64,000 bases of DNA from positions 186,001-250,000 of the forward strand of contig CAVYXF010000003.1 in assembly GCA_963772335.1 (NCBI GenBank), in the 5' to 3' direction. Below the pieces are notes generated by a model, which worked only from the letters and a program-made list of their open reading frames with translations, did not search any database and was not told where the DNA came from. This stretch comes from CAVYXF01 sp963772335. Lineage in GTDB: Bacteria; Pseudomonadota; Alphaproteobacteria; Rhizobiales; Rhodomicrobiaceae. Position numbers and translations under genes: made by a program. Below are positions 16,413-24,946 of the stretch, piece after piece; the first letter of the stretch is position 1, and the number at the start of each line of letters is the position of its first letter.

Positions 16413-17054
16413 CTAGGGGTAGAGCCGCTGCTTCACCCATGCCTCGCCCGGACCGGCCCTGCGGAACTGCACGCGGTCGTGCAGACGGAAGGGGCGGTCG
16501 TGCCAGAACTCGATCTCGACGGGCGCGAGGCGAAAGCCGGACCAGTAATCCGGGCGGGGAATATCGCCGATGGCGTAGCGCGCGGTATAGGCGGCGACCG
16601 CCTTCTCCAGGGCAAACCGGCTCTCCAAGGGCCGCGACTGCTGCGAGGCCCAGGCGCCGATCCGGCTGCCGCGCGGGCGGGACGCATAGTAGGCGTCGGC
16701 CTCCTCGGCGGTGACTAGGGCGACGGGGCCGCGCACTCTGACCTGGCGCCGCAAACTCTTCCAGTGAAAGCACAGGGCCGCCTTGCCGGAGGCGATGAGC
16801 TCAATGCCCTTTGCGCTCTCGTAATTGGTGTAGAACACAAAGCCGTCCGGGCTCACGCCCTTCAGAAGCACCATACGCACATTGGGCAGGCCGGTCGGAT
16901 CAACGGTCGCCAGCGCCATCGCCTCGGCATCGTTGATCTCATGGGCCGCGGCATCTTTCAGCCAGGCCGCGAACAGCTCGAACGGCTCTGAAACCTCGGC
17001 AAAGTCGCCGGCCTGCGGGCGACCCGCGTAATGTTCATCAAGTGCGTCGGTCAT
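16413..17054 (-). CDS. pdxH: Pyridoxamine 5'-phosphate oxidase
   Basis: A 213-residue FMN enzyme that oxidises pyridoxamine- or pyridoxine-5'-phosphate to pyridoxal phosphate, the last step of vitamin B6 synthesis and salvage. Family motifs are the FMN-binding NVRMVLLKGV and FYTNYESAKG, the CFHWKSLRRQVRVRG block, and the C-terminal VEIEFWHDRPFRLHDR followed by the KQRLYP end. Start chosen at the ATG at 17054 (MTDALDEHYAG); an upstream TTG would add nine residues. It is divergent from fabI with a 227 bp gap that should hold both promoters. Confidence 0.96.
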   Translation of the reverse strand: MTDALDEHYAGRPQAGDFAEVSEPFELFAAWLKDAAAHEINDAEAMALATVDPTGLPNVRMVLLKGVSPDGFVFYTNYESAKGIELIASGKAALCFHWKSLRRQVRVRGPVALVTAEEADAYYASRPRGSRIGAWASQQSRPLESRFALEKAVAAYTARYAIGDIPRPDYWSGFRLAPVEIEFWHDRPFRLHDRVQFRRAGPGEAWVKQRLYP

Positions 17055-17281
17055 AAGGCGATTTCCCGGCACGTGCGACAAAGTCGAAAACGCTGGCGAA
17101 ACTTACTATTTCCGTATTCCTCAGCTTAAACGCTGGCTTTTATCTTTCATGTCTCACCTTCATCATTTCGGCGGGAATGTGAACAACAAAGGCAATCGTA
17201 CCCCTGTTATGCCATGCGGCTGGACGCACCCCGCGTTTTGTGTAGGATGCGCCACAATCCGTGTTCAGTGGGAGAAAGCGG

Positions 17282-18109
17282 GTGGCAGGTAATGCACAAT
17301 TGATGGGCGACAAGCGCGGCCTGGTTATGGGCGTCGCAAACAACCGATCTATCGCCTGGGGAATTGCCAAAGCTGCCGCCGCGCAAGGCGCGAGCCTTGC
17401 CTTCACCTATCAGGGCGAGGCGCTGAAGAAGCGCGTCGAGCCGCTGGCAGAGGAGGTCGGCTCCAACATTGTGCTGCCCTGCGATGTAACCGATACCGGC
17501 TCGGTCGATGCGGTGTTTGAGGCGCTGAAGGAGCGCTGGGGCTCGCTCGATTTCGTTGTGCATGCAATCGCCTATTCCGACAAGGACCAGCTCGACGGCC
17601 GCTATGTGGACACGACGGCGGACAACTTCAACAAGACCCTGGCCATCTCCTGTTTCTCCTTCACCGCAATAGCCCAGCGCGCCGAAAAGCTGATGCCGAA
17701 TGGCGGGGCGCTCCTCACGCTCACCTACTACGGCGCCGAGAAGGTGATGCCGCATTACAACGTGATGGGCGTCGCCAAGGCGGCGCTCGAGGCGAGTGTG
17801 CGCTATCTTGCCGCCGATCTCGGCAAGGGCGGTATTCGCGTCAACGCCATCTCCGCCGGACCTATAAAAACTCTCGCGGCTTCCGGCATTAGCGATTTCC
17901 GTTATATCCTGAAATGGAATGAGTATAATTCACCTTTGCGCCGGGGGGTGTCGATTGAAGAGGTGGGCGGCGCAGCCCTCTATCTCATCTCCGATCTCAG
18001 CCGAGGGGTGACAGGCGAGATTCATCATGTCGATGCCGGCTATCACGTGGTGGGCATGAAGGCGGAAGACGCACCCGATATTTCCGTCACCATGCGTAAT
18101 GGAGACTGA
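17282..18109 (+). CDS. fabI: Enoyl-[acyl-carrier-protein] reductase (NADH)
   Basis: A 275-residue short-chain dehydrogenase that reduces trans-2-enoyl-ACP in the last step of each fatty acid elongation round. The NADH loop is GVANNRSIAWGIA, and the catalytic residues keep FabI spacing: Y149, Y159 and K166 in LTYYGAEK and PHYNVMGVAKA. The GTG at 17282 is preceded by GGGAGAAA at a good distance, so I use it rather than the upstream GTG at 17261. The next gene starts 6 bp after the stop. Essential type II fatty acid synthesis gene and target class of triclosan-like inhibitors. Confidence 0.96.
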   Translation: MAGNAQLMGDKRGLVMGVANNRSIAWGIAKAAAAQGASLAFTYQGEALKKRVEPLAEEVGSNIVLPCDVTDTGSVDAVFEALKERWGSLDFVVHAIAYSDKDQLDGRYVDTTADNFNKTLAISCFSFTAIAQRAEKLMPNGGALLTLTYYGAEKVMPHYNVMGVAKAALEASVRYLAADLGKGGIRVNAISAGPIKTLAASGISDFRYILKWNEYNSPLRRGVSIEEVGGAALYLISDLSRGVTGEIHHVDAGYHVVGMKAEDAPDISVTMRNGD

Positions 18110-18115
18110 CAAGCA

Positions 18116-18868
18116 ATGGACCCGATGCGTCTGATCACCTACACCGTCCTGGCGGCGGTGGTCAGCCTGGTCGCCATGGGTGGGGCAGGCTTCTACATCG
18201 GCTACTCGGCGGGGCGCGCCAATGTCGAGGACGTGAGGACGCTGATTGCCGCCTCGGCCTCGCCGGAGAATGCGGCCGCGCTGACAGACCTTTTAAAGAA
18301 ACAAGAGAGCGTTCCCGGAACCGATCTGAGCCCGGTGCTCAGCGAGATCCGCGCGCTTAGCGGCCAGATCGGCCGGCTGGAGCAGACGGCTGCCGAGTCG
18401 GCTACCGACAAAGCGGCGTCAAGCCGGGACGAGAGCAAGTTGAAAGACGAACTGACTTCATTACGCCAGCGGCTCACCGCCACCTCCGAGCAGTATAACA
18501 GCTGCCGGCAGGACATGAACGTACTCGAAACGAAGTTGAAAGAGACCCCGCCCCAGCAAGCCGCTGTGAGCACATCCACACAGAAGGCGAATGCCGACAT
18601 TCCCCGTGATCCGGCCTCGGTGGTGTTGTTCGACAACGTGCAACTGCGGCGCGATCAGAATAAACTCTATAACGATGTCGATGTCGCGCTCAGCCTCCAG
18701 GCCGTTGCCTCACGTTCGGCCCGCGTCGCCGTCAACCAGCAGAGTTTTGGCATTTCATTCGGCGAGCGAAAGATTTTTCAACACAAGGACGTCACCTGCG
18801 AGCTGGTGCTGATGGAGACTGACCTTGAGGGGAATCAGGCCCGGCTTAGCATCGCCTGCAAGCGTTAA
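18116..18868 (+). CDS. Membrane-anchored coiled-coil protein of unknown function
   Basis: A 250-residue protein not recognised as a known family. Residues 5-28 form one membrane helix (LITYTVLAAVVSLVAMGGAG). Residues about 70-145 are rich in Glu, Lys, Gln and Leu and should form a coiled coil, including a repeated LxxxL pattern (LSEIRALSGQIGRLEQ, LKDELTSLRQRLTAT). A compact C-terminal domain (about 165-250) has two cysteines and ends CELVLMETDLEGNQARL-SIACKR. It follows fabI by 6 bp and so is likely co-transcribed; a periplasmic scaffold role would be a guess. Confidence 0.75.
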   Translation: MDPMRLITYTVLAAVVSLVAMGGAGFYIGYSAGRANVEDVRTLIAASASPENAAALTDLLKKQESVPGTDLSPVLSEIRALSGQIGRLEQTAAESATDKAASSRDESKLKDELTSLRQRLTATSEQYNSCRQDMNVLETKLKETPPQQAAVSTSTQKANADIPRDPASVVLFDNVQLRRDQNKLYNDVDVALSLQAVASRSARVAVNQQSFGISFGERKIFQHKDVTCELVLMETDLEGNQARLSIACKR

Positions 18869-18924
18869 CTTCGGCTTTGCCCTCCGCGTCACTGGTAATT
18901 TGTTGTTTTGGGCGTTGAGGGCGC

Positions 18925-19509
18925 ATGCCGGTCATCTATTTCATCCGCCATGGCGAGACCGACTGGAATGTCGAGAGGCGGATGCAAGGCCAGCTCGACG
19001 TGCCCATCAATGCCAACGGACGTAGGCAGGCGGCCCGCAACAGCCAAATGCTGCGTCAGGTGGCCGGCGACATATCACACTTCGATTTCGTGGCAAGCCC
19101 GCAGCTGCGCACCCGCCAGACCATGGAAATCGTCCGCGCCGAGATGGCTCTCGACCCTACGGCTTATCGCACAGACGATCGTCTGCGCGAAATTCACAAG
19201 GGTGCGTGGCAGAGCTTCCTGTGGCCGGAAATCTGTGAGCGCTTTCCCAATGAAGTGGCGTTGTATGAGAAGGACAGCTGGAACGTTTGTCCGCCCGGCG
19301 AGGGCGCGGAGAGCTTTGCAGACATGCATCTACGCGTCTGCGCCTGGCTCACGGAAATCGAGCGCGACACGGTGGTCGTCTCACATGGCGGCCCGATGCG
19401 CTGCATAAGGCGGCATCTTCTCGGGCTCGATGATGCAGCAACGCATCAGCTGCGCGTGCCGCAGGACCAGATCCTTTGTATAACCGGGCGCGCACTGGAG
19501 TGGATCTAG
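18925..19509 (+). CDS. Histidine phosphatase family protein (phosphoglycerate mutase-like)
   Basis: A 194-residue member of the histidine phosphatase superfamily. The phospho-acceptor histidine lies in FIRHGETDWN (residues 6-15), the GQLDVPINANGRRQA and RTRQTMEI blocks provide the arginines, EIHKGAWQ the acid residue, and VVVSHGGPMRC the second catalytic histidine near residue 155. Such proteins dephosphorylate sugar phosphates or small metabolites; full cofactor-dependent mutases are longer, so phosphatase activity is more likely. GAGGG precedes the ATG. The gene converges with the next one, the stops lying within 4 bp. Confidence 0.85.
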   Translation: MPVIYFIRHGETDWNVERRMQGQLDVPINANGRRQAARNSQMLRQVAGDISHFDFVASPQLRTRQTMEIVRAEMALDPTAYRTDDRLREIHKGAWQSFLWPEICERFPNEVALYEKDSWNVCPPGEGAESFADMHLRVCAWLTEIERDTVVVSHGGPMRCIRRHLLGLDDAATHQLRVPQDQILCITGRALEWI

Positions 19510-20143
19510 CGCGGTCTTCCGGGTGATGTGAGCGGCAGACTGCGCCGGCCAAGCTCCAAGATGGTGATTTTCTGCGGAACAAAGGGCACAGTGGCGCGTG
19601 CCCGCTTTGAGCGGCGATCGAGGGCCTTTTCAGGCGGACAATGCCCCGCTCGGCGAATTCCTCCAAAAGCTGCAGCCAAACCGTCGATCCGACCGTCTGG
19701 GCGTAGTGCCGGCCGTCGGGAGGGCGAAAGCTCATCGCGTCGAAGGAATGGCGAAGGCCGACAGGCGCCAAACCGCATTTCCGCAGCGCGACCCGATATT
19801 TCGCATCGATGCGAAGGCCCTTCAGGGCTTTGCGGATGAGCAGGCTCAGATTGTGCCGGTACCTGTTTATGGTGCTGATCAATGGCCTCCCGCAAAGCCG
19901 ACGGGAAGCGCGAAGACAAATCATGCCCTTCAACAGCGCCTCGATCGACAAACGCAGATCGAGATAAGCCTTGGCGCGGCGGCTCTTGATCGCCTGGAAG
20001 TCCTTTTGCCGGGCGTAGAACAGGGCACGGAACCGCACCAGAAAATCTTGCGCATCCTCACAGTAATAGCGGGCAAGCTCGATGCGGGTGGGGTGGGTCC
20101 TCTGCTTGGAGGAGGTTTTGACTTCGCGAACGAGCGTGGACAT
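19506..20143 (-). CDS. Unknown alpha-helical protein, weakly HEPN-like (probable frameshift)
   Basis: Not recognised with certainty. From the ATG at 20143 the frame gives RIELARYYCEDAQDFLVRFR, KAYLDLRLSIEALLKGMICL and RHNLSLLIRKALKGL, an all-helical layout that resembles HEPN proteins, though the Rx4-6H motif is not clear. The open frame runs on to 19349 as an implausible antisense tail inside the phosphatase gene. Adding one base at the TTTT run at 19627-19630 switches to a frame ending at 19506, just beside the neighbour's stop, and gives 212 residues. That fit suggests a lost base in a homopolymer. Whether it is part of any toxin system is not supported by neighbours. Confidence 0.5.
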
Positions 20144-20350
20144 CGGCTACTCAAGAGACATTGGGGAGACATCGGCTGTTAACCGACTTCCCTTTTTTAT
20201 CGCGGTCGCTTAAACGGGCGGTAAACGCTGAGCACGAAAGCTAGCGCGCGGGAACTGACAGCAAAACACCCGCCAGGCATTCAGTGCAGCGCGTGTTTTG
20301 ACCTCGGCGCGAGGCTCGTCTAAACAGACGTGACGAAAGCGAGCCTCGCC

Positions 20351-21442
20351 ATGTCCCACAACACCTTCGGCCATCTGTTCCGCGTCACCACCTGGGGCGA
20401 GAGCCATGGGCCAGCAATTGGCTGTGTGGTCGATGGCTGTCCGCCCGGCATTCCGCTGACCGAGGCCGACATCCAGCCCTACCTCGACAAGCGCCGGCCC
20501 GGCCAGTCGCGCTATACCACCCAGCGCCAGGAAGCGGACGAGGTGAAGATCCTCTCCGGCGTGTTCCCGAACGCTGATGGCGTCCAGGTGACGACGGGCA
20601 CGCCGATGTCGCTCCTGATCGAGAACACCGACCAGCGCTCCAAGGATTATGGCGAGATCAAAGACAAATACCGTCCGGGCCACGCCGACTACACCTACGT
20701 GGCCAAATACGGCATTCGCGACTACCGCGGCGGCGGGCGGTCCTCGGCGCGCGAGACCGCGATGCGCGTTGCGGCGGGTGCGATCGCGCGAAAGGTGGTG
20801 CCCGGGATGGTCGTTCGCGGCGCGCTGGTGCAAATGGGGCCGCACACCATCGAGCGCGCCAATTGGGATTGGGAGGAGGTGGAGCGCAATCCGTTCTTCT
20901 CACCCGATCATGCTAGCGTGCAGAGCTGGGCGGCCTTCCTCGACGGTGTGCGTAAAGCGGGCTCCTCCTGCGGCGCGGTGATCGAGATCGTCGCCGAGGG
21001 AATACCCCCGGGCCTTGGCGCCCCGATTTACGGCAAGCTCGACCAGGACATCGCTTCCGCCCTGATGAGCATCAATGCGGTGAAGGGTGTGGAGATCGGC
21101 GCCGGCTTTGCTTCGGCCGCGCTATCGGGGGAAGAAAATGCGGACGAGATGCGGCTCGGTCCCGATGGCGGCCCACAATTCCTCTCCAACAATGCCGGCG
21201 GCATTCTCGGCGGCATCTCCACCGGCCAGCCGATCGTTGCCCGCTTTGCCGTCAAGCCCACCTCTTCGATATTGACGCCGCGCCTCACAATCGACAGCCT
21301 GGGCCAGGAGACGGAGATCATGACCAGGGGGCGGCATGATCCTTGCGTTGGGATTCGTGCGGTGCCCGTCGGCGAGGCCATGCTGGCTATAGCCCTTGCG
21401 GATCATTATCTGCGCCACCGGGGGCAATGCGGTTCGGGCTAA
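20351..21442 (+). CDS. aroC: Chorismate synthase
   Basis: A 363-residue enzyme that makes chorismate from EPSP with reduced FMN, the last shikimate step. All three family signatures are present: GESHGPAIGCVVDGCPPG near the start, the GGGRSSARETAMRVAAGA block, and RHDPCVGIRAVPVGEAM near the C-terminus. I start at the ATG at 20351 (MSHNTFGHLFRVTTWG), the family-typical N-terminus, in place of a GTG 21 bases upstream. The following small membrane protein gene starts 21 bp later on the same strand. Confidence 0.96.
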   Translation: MSHNTFGHLFRVTTWGESHGPAIGCVVDGCPPGIPLTEADIQPYLDKRRPGQSRYTTQRQEADEVKILSGVFPNADGVQVTTGTPMSLLIENTDQRSKDYGEIKDKYRPGHADYTYVAKYGIRDYRGGGRSSARETAMRVAAGAIARKVVPGMVVRGALVQMGPHTIERANWDWEEVERNPFFSPDHASVQSWAAFLDGVRKAGSSCGAVIEIVAEGIPPGLGAPIYGKLDQDIASALMSINAVKGVEIGAGFASAALSGEENADEMRLGPDGGPQFLSNNAGGILGGISTGQPIVARFAVKPTSSILTPRLTIDSLGQETEIMTRGRHDPCVGIRAVPVGEAMLAIALADHYLRHRGQCGSG

Positions 21443-21463
21443 TGTTGCGGGGGAAACGTTCCG

Positions 21464-21997
21464 ATGCAGGCCGCGGCGAAAGTACCCGCGTTCGTCGAAC
21501 GCAACTTCAATCTCCCTTATGGCCCAGATGCGGGTGATTTCCGTTTCAATGTGATGGCGATCCTGACCGTGCTCGCCGGGGTGCTGTTCGCCGCCACCGG
21601 CTATGATGCCATTCTCGTAGTTGGCGCAGCGACCGGCTGCACGGCCTATTACTTCTATCCGCTCATGGATAAGAAGAAGCCCCGCATCGGGGCAGGGCAA
21701 TATGGCGTGTTCATCGATGGCTTCGGACTGATCTCCTGGCGCGCAATCTCGGATGTGCAGCTCGTCACCTATGCAACGCGGTTCAATGAGGACCATGAGC
21801 TGCATTTCCGGCTACGCGTTCCGCTAGACCGGGCGCTGCTCGCCGACTGGCGCGATCTGCCGATCTGGCGGCTCTTGATGAAGCTGCCCTGGAAGATGAG
21901 TCACGACAATGTGGTGCGAATACCACTGGCGCCGTTCCATCCGCCGCCGGAAGACATCCATCACGAGTTCCATCGGCTCTGGCATTATTACCGCTGA
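21464..21997 (+). CDS. Conserved-type membrane protein of unknown function
   Basis: A 177-residue protein with two adjacent membrane helices (FNVMAILTVLAGVLFAATGY and AILVVGAATGCTAYYFYPLM, about residues 29-68) and a cytoplasmic domain of mixed strands (GVFIDGFGLISWRAISDVQ, LHFRLRVPLD) that resembles bacterial PH-like domains found after two-helix anchors. No family is named with confidence. A GGGGGAAA ribosome site precedes the ATG, and the gene follows aroC closely, so it may be read with it. Confidence 0.68.
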   Translation: MQAAAKVPAFVERNFNLPYGPDAGDFRFNVMAILTVLAGVLFAATGYDAILVVGAATGCTAYYFYPLMDKKKPRIGAGQYGVFIDGFGLISWRAISDVQLVTYATRFNEDHELHFRLRVPLDRALLADWRDLPIWRLLMKLPWKMSHDNVVRIPLAPFHPPPEDIHHEFHRLWHYYR

Positions 21998-22018
21998 GGC
22001 GGCCCCGGCAGACGCGCC

Positions 22019-22462
22019 CTATCGCATGGGGCGCAGGATGAGAAGAACGCCAGCCATGAGGAAGACCACGCCAACAAGCTTCTGCAGCGTGACCGGCTGC
22101 ACCGGCTGAAGAATGCCGAAATGGTCCATCAGCAGTGAACCGATCATCTGTCCGGCAACCACCAGCGAGATCATTCCGGCCGCGCCGAGCTTGGGAATGG
22201 TGAACGCCCCCTGCCCGACGACAAAGACGCCGAACAGTCCGATGAACCACCCGTAGCCCGGAACCAGCGCGGCCTGGGCGCCGCTCGGCCAGGGCACCCG
22301 GAACAGCACAATGAGCAAAACGAGGGCGATGGTGCCGCTGACAAAATTCACCAGCGCCGCCATGAGCGGGCCGTTCATCGTCGCTGCGACCTGCGCCGCG
22401 ATGAGGGCTTGCAAAGGCAAAAAAAATCCTGCCAGCGCCGAGAGGGCGATGTACTGAAACAT
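22019..22462 (-). CDS. DMT-superfamily transporter of the YdcZ (DUF606) type
   Basis: A 147-residue protein with five hydrophobic segments. The short length, the early ALIAAQVAATMNGPL motif and the GAAGMISLVVAGQMIGSLLMDHFG block are typical of the YdcZ/DUF606 half-size members of the drug/metabolite transporter superfamily, which act as dimers. A GGAGAG site lies before the ATG. It lies 15 bp downstream of the methyltransferase stop on the same strand, so the two probably form an operon. Substrate unknown. Confidence 0.82.
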   Translation of the reverse strand: MFQYIALSALAGFFLPLQALIAAQVAATMNGPLMAALVNFVSGTIALVLLIVLFRVPWPSGAQAALVPGYGWFIGLFGVFVVGQGAFTIPKLGAAGMISLVVAGQMIGSLLMDHFGILQPVQPVTLQKLVGVVFLMAGVLLILRPMR

Positions 22463-22477
22463 TGGCTCTCCAGATGG

Positions 22478-23530
22478 TTACGCAGCCGTATCGGGCTTCC
22501 GGCTTACTACGACCTTGGAGAGAAACGCCAGCAATGATTGCTCTTGCGTGAGGCCGCATCCGGCCAGGAGCGCCGCGAGATCCTCGCCGAGATAGCTTTC
22601 ATAATAGGGCTCGTGGAAGCGCACCGGGAACGCCTCCAGCATGCCATCATAGCCCGGCTTGTCGCCCCATTGCAGCGAGTCGATGAGGATATAAATGCCG
22701 CCCGGCTTCAGCACGCGTGCGATCTCGCCTGTGACGGTGCGGCGCACCTCCTGCGGCAGCTCGTGATAGAGGAAAACCGAGGTGACGATGTCCTGGCTGG
22801 CATCGGCGAGCGGCAAGGCTTCGGCGTTGCCCTCCATGAGGGTGATGTTGCGCCGCCTCGCCAGATGCCGCCGCGCCTCGACAATATAGGCACCCGAGAG
22901 ATCGATGCCGGTCATCGGCATGGCGGGAAAGGCCTGCGCGGCCTGGCCGAGAAACCGACCCGTTCCGCAGGCGACGTCCAGCATTGCGAGCTGGCGCTGG
23001 TCCTTCCCGCGCACATAATCGGCGATAGCGGGAAGCGCCTGGCGGCGCATCGCGCCGGCGGCTCCCACGAACAGCGTCTCGACCTGGATGTCGTAGAGCT
23101 GGGCGGATTCCTCGCTCAGATAGCCATCCGTCTGGAAATGGAAATTGCGCGCATAATAATCCGGCATGCCCTCCGCTTCGGGGAGGCCCGCTGCCTCCTG
23201 ACCGCGTCCGGCGATGCGGCGCTCATTGGAGGCGGGCAGATCGGCGAACATGCGCCGTACCGCCTCGACATGGGCTGCGAGCGAGCCCTCGTCCTCGACC
23301 GGCAGCGGATAAATGCCGCGCCGGACATTCTCGGCGTCCTGGCGCTGCAGCGCCATGACATCGCCCAGAAGCTCCATCTCGCCGGGTACGGGCCGGCTCG
23401 GCCGGAAGCGGGCCACGCCCTGGCTCATCTTTGCGACGCGCCGGCTCATGATTCGCCCGACCGCCGCATACCAACCGGTTCGCGCCGTCTGGCGGCCGAG
23501 ATGCGCATAGGCTTCGAGAGTGTTCGACAT
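22478..23530 (-). CDS. Class I SAM-dependent methyltransferase
   Basis: A 350-residue protein. The SAM-binding motif I is MLDVACGTGRFLGQ (about residues 185-198), followed by GIDLSGAYI, the EGNAEALPLADASQDIVTS motif and the RVLKPGGIYILIDS strand. The N-terminal 130 residues are an extra domain with YYARNFHFQTDGYLSEESA, seen in a group of uncharacterised methyltransferases of Proteobacteria and Cyanobacteria. The ATG at 23530 has a GGAG site 7 bases upstream; a TTG six bases earlier is less likely. Target molecule unknown. Confidence 0.85.
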   Translation of the reverse strand: MSNTLEAYAHLGRQTARTGWYAAVGRIMSRRVAKMSQGVARFRPSRPVPGEMELLGDVMALQRQDAENVRRGIYPLPVEDEGSLAAHVEAVRRMFADLPASNERRIAGRGQEAAGLPEAEGMPDYYARNFHFQTDGYLSEESAQLYDIQVETLFVGAAGAMRRQALPAIADYVRGKDQRQLAMLDVACGTGRFLGQAAQAFPAMPMTGIDLSGAYIVEARRHLARRRNITLMEGNAEALPLADASQDIVTSVFLYHELPQEVRRTVTGEIARVLKPGGIYILIDSLQWGDKPGYDGMLEAFPVRFHEPYYESYLGEDLAALLAGCGLTQEQSLLAFLSKVVVSRKPDTAA

Positions 23531-23585
23531 CGCCAATCTCCGCTAATCTTTCCTCCAAATCTAGGGAATAAGAAGGCTCAAAGCC

Positions 23586-24317
23586 ATGAGGCGTTATGGC
23601 AGCATCGTCGTGCTAACCGGGGCGGGATTATCGGCCGAATCGGGGCTGGCGACCTTTCGCGACAAGGATGGGATCTGGGCGCAGTATGATTACCGCGAGG
23701 TGGCGACCCCCGAAGGCTATGCCCGCAACCCTGCTCTGGTGCTCGATTTCTATAATCAGCGCAGGCGGCAGAATTTCGGGGTCGAGCCGAACGCGGCGCA
23801 TTTTGCCCTGGCCCAGCTTGAGCATGAGCACCCCGGCGATGTGCTGGTGGTGACGCAGAACATCGATCCGCTGCATGAAGCCGCCGGCAGCCGAAATCTC
23901 ATCCACATGCACGGCGAGCTGCTGAAGGGCCTGTGCGCCGAATGCGGGGCGAAGGCAGATTGGGGCATGGCCGACATCACCTTGACAAGCCAATGTCCGG
24001 CCTGCGGCGTCCAGGGCCGGATGCGTCCGGATGTGGTCTGGTTTGGCGAGATGCCTTATCAGATGGAGCGCATTTATGACGCCCTCGCGGCGTGCGACCT
24101 GTTCCTGTCGATCGGCACCAGTGGCACGGTCTATCCAGCGGCCGGGCTGGTCGCCGAGGCACGCCGGGCCGGCGCTTATACCGTGGAGCTGAACCTCGAG
24201 CCCTCGGAAGGCGTGTCGCTGTTCCACGAGGCGGTCCAAGGCCGGGCGACGGAGATCGTGCCGGCCTATGTGGGGAATTTGCTCGCCGAGGCGCAGGGAC
24301 GCAAGCCGCTATCCTGA
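23586..24317 (+). CDS. cobB: NAD-dependent protein deacylase of the sirtuin family (class III)
   Basis: A 243-residue sirtuin that removes acyl groups from lysine with NAD. GAGLSAESGLATFR (12-25) binds NAD, TQNIDPLHEAAG (90-101) and the catalytic H109 in HMHGEL follow, and a zinc site is formed by C117, C120, C137 and C140. The Y56-x-x-R59 pair in FYNQRRRQ matches the acyl-pocket residues of class III sirtuins such as E. coli CobB, so desuccinylase activity is expected besides deacetylation. Proline replaces the more usual asparagine in QNIDP. Divergent from the methyltransferase with a 55 bp gap. Confidence 0.93.
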   Translation: MRRYGSIVVLTGAGLSAESGLATFRDKDGIWAQYDYREVATPEGYARNPALVLDFYNQRRRQNFGVEPNAAHFALAQLEHEHPGDVLVVTQNIDPLHEAAGSRNLIHMHGELLKGLCAECGAKADWGMADITLTSQCPACGVQGRMRPDVVWFGEMPYQMERIYDALAACDLFLSIGTSGTVYPAAGLVAEARRAGAYTVELNLEPSEGVSLFHEAVQGRATEIVPAYVGNLLAEAQGRKPLS

Positions 24318-24335
24318 TCTCTCAAATTCTTTGAC

Positions 24336-24810
24336 CTATTGCCCGGCGACGGCGGAATTCGCCACGCCTAATTTTTTCGCCACAGCCTCGGCGACCTGCT
24401 CGAATTGCGTCTTGTCGTCGCCGATAGCGAGCATGCGCTGACAGTCGGGCGTGCAGTAGAAGGAGGTACGCAGCGGCCCGCGATAGACCGTGACGAGCCG
24501 CGCGTCGTTCGGTGCAACACCGAGCCTGGCGCTCAGGATCTCATGGCCCGAGCCGTCCAGAGCGATCACATTGGTGGAGCCGTAGGATTTGCCCGTCACC
24601 ACGAGCAGCCTTGCGCTCTGCGCCGCGACATCGGCAATCGAGGGATTGCCGACAATGATTTGCGCGGCGTCGCGGTCAAGGTGGATGACGCGGGCCTCAT
24701 CGATGCGCACGTCGAAGCTAGCGGGCGTCTCGGCGCGCGAGAGCTCGGGCGCGACTCGTCGCAAGAAGAGCGAGGGACGAAGCAATAAGAAGCTTACGGC
24801 GTGAAATCAT
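24336..24810 (-). CDS. Exported pilus-N domain protein (CpaC-type N-terminal domain only, frameshifted signal peptide)
   Basis: The body (FDVRIDEARVIHLDRDAAQI through LARLGV-like strands) matches the pilus formation protein N-terminal domain that precedes secretins such as CpaC, but no secretin domain follows; the C-terminal segment holds a CTPDC pair. In the body's own frame the start would be a poor TTG at 24785 without a signal peptide. An ATG at 24810 in the next frame encodes a convincing signal peptide (MISRRKLLIASSLALLATSR then ARALA), which joins the body if one base is removed near 24735-24745. That gives a 157-residue periplasmic protein. Confidence 0.72.
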
Positions 24811-24946
24811 CAGTAATATTCCCCTCGTCCCTCGCGGCTTTCCGGCTAACGCCAGTCTGGCGGCAGACATTAACGGGGCCGATTGGATGCCGTTTTGGTA
24901 AACAGGATGTTAAGGCCGCCCTGAGGGAGAATACAGGGGTGGCAGA

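Noticed and set aside
19349..19505. Antisense extension of the 20143 minus-strand gene into the phosphatase gene
   Set aside because: The last 50 or so residues are a shadow of the histidine phosphatase; a one-base change gives a better end at 19506.
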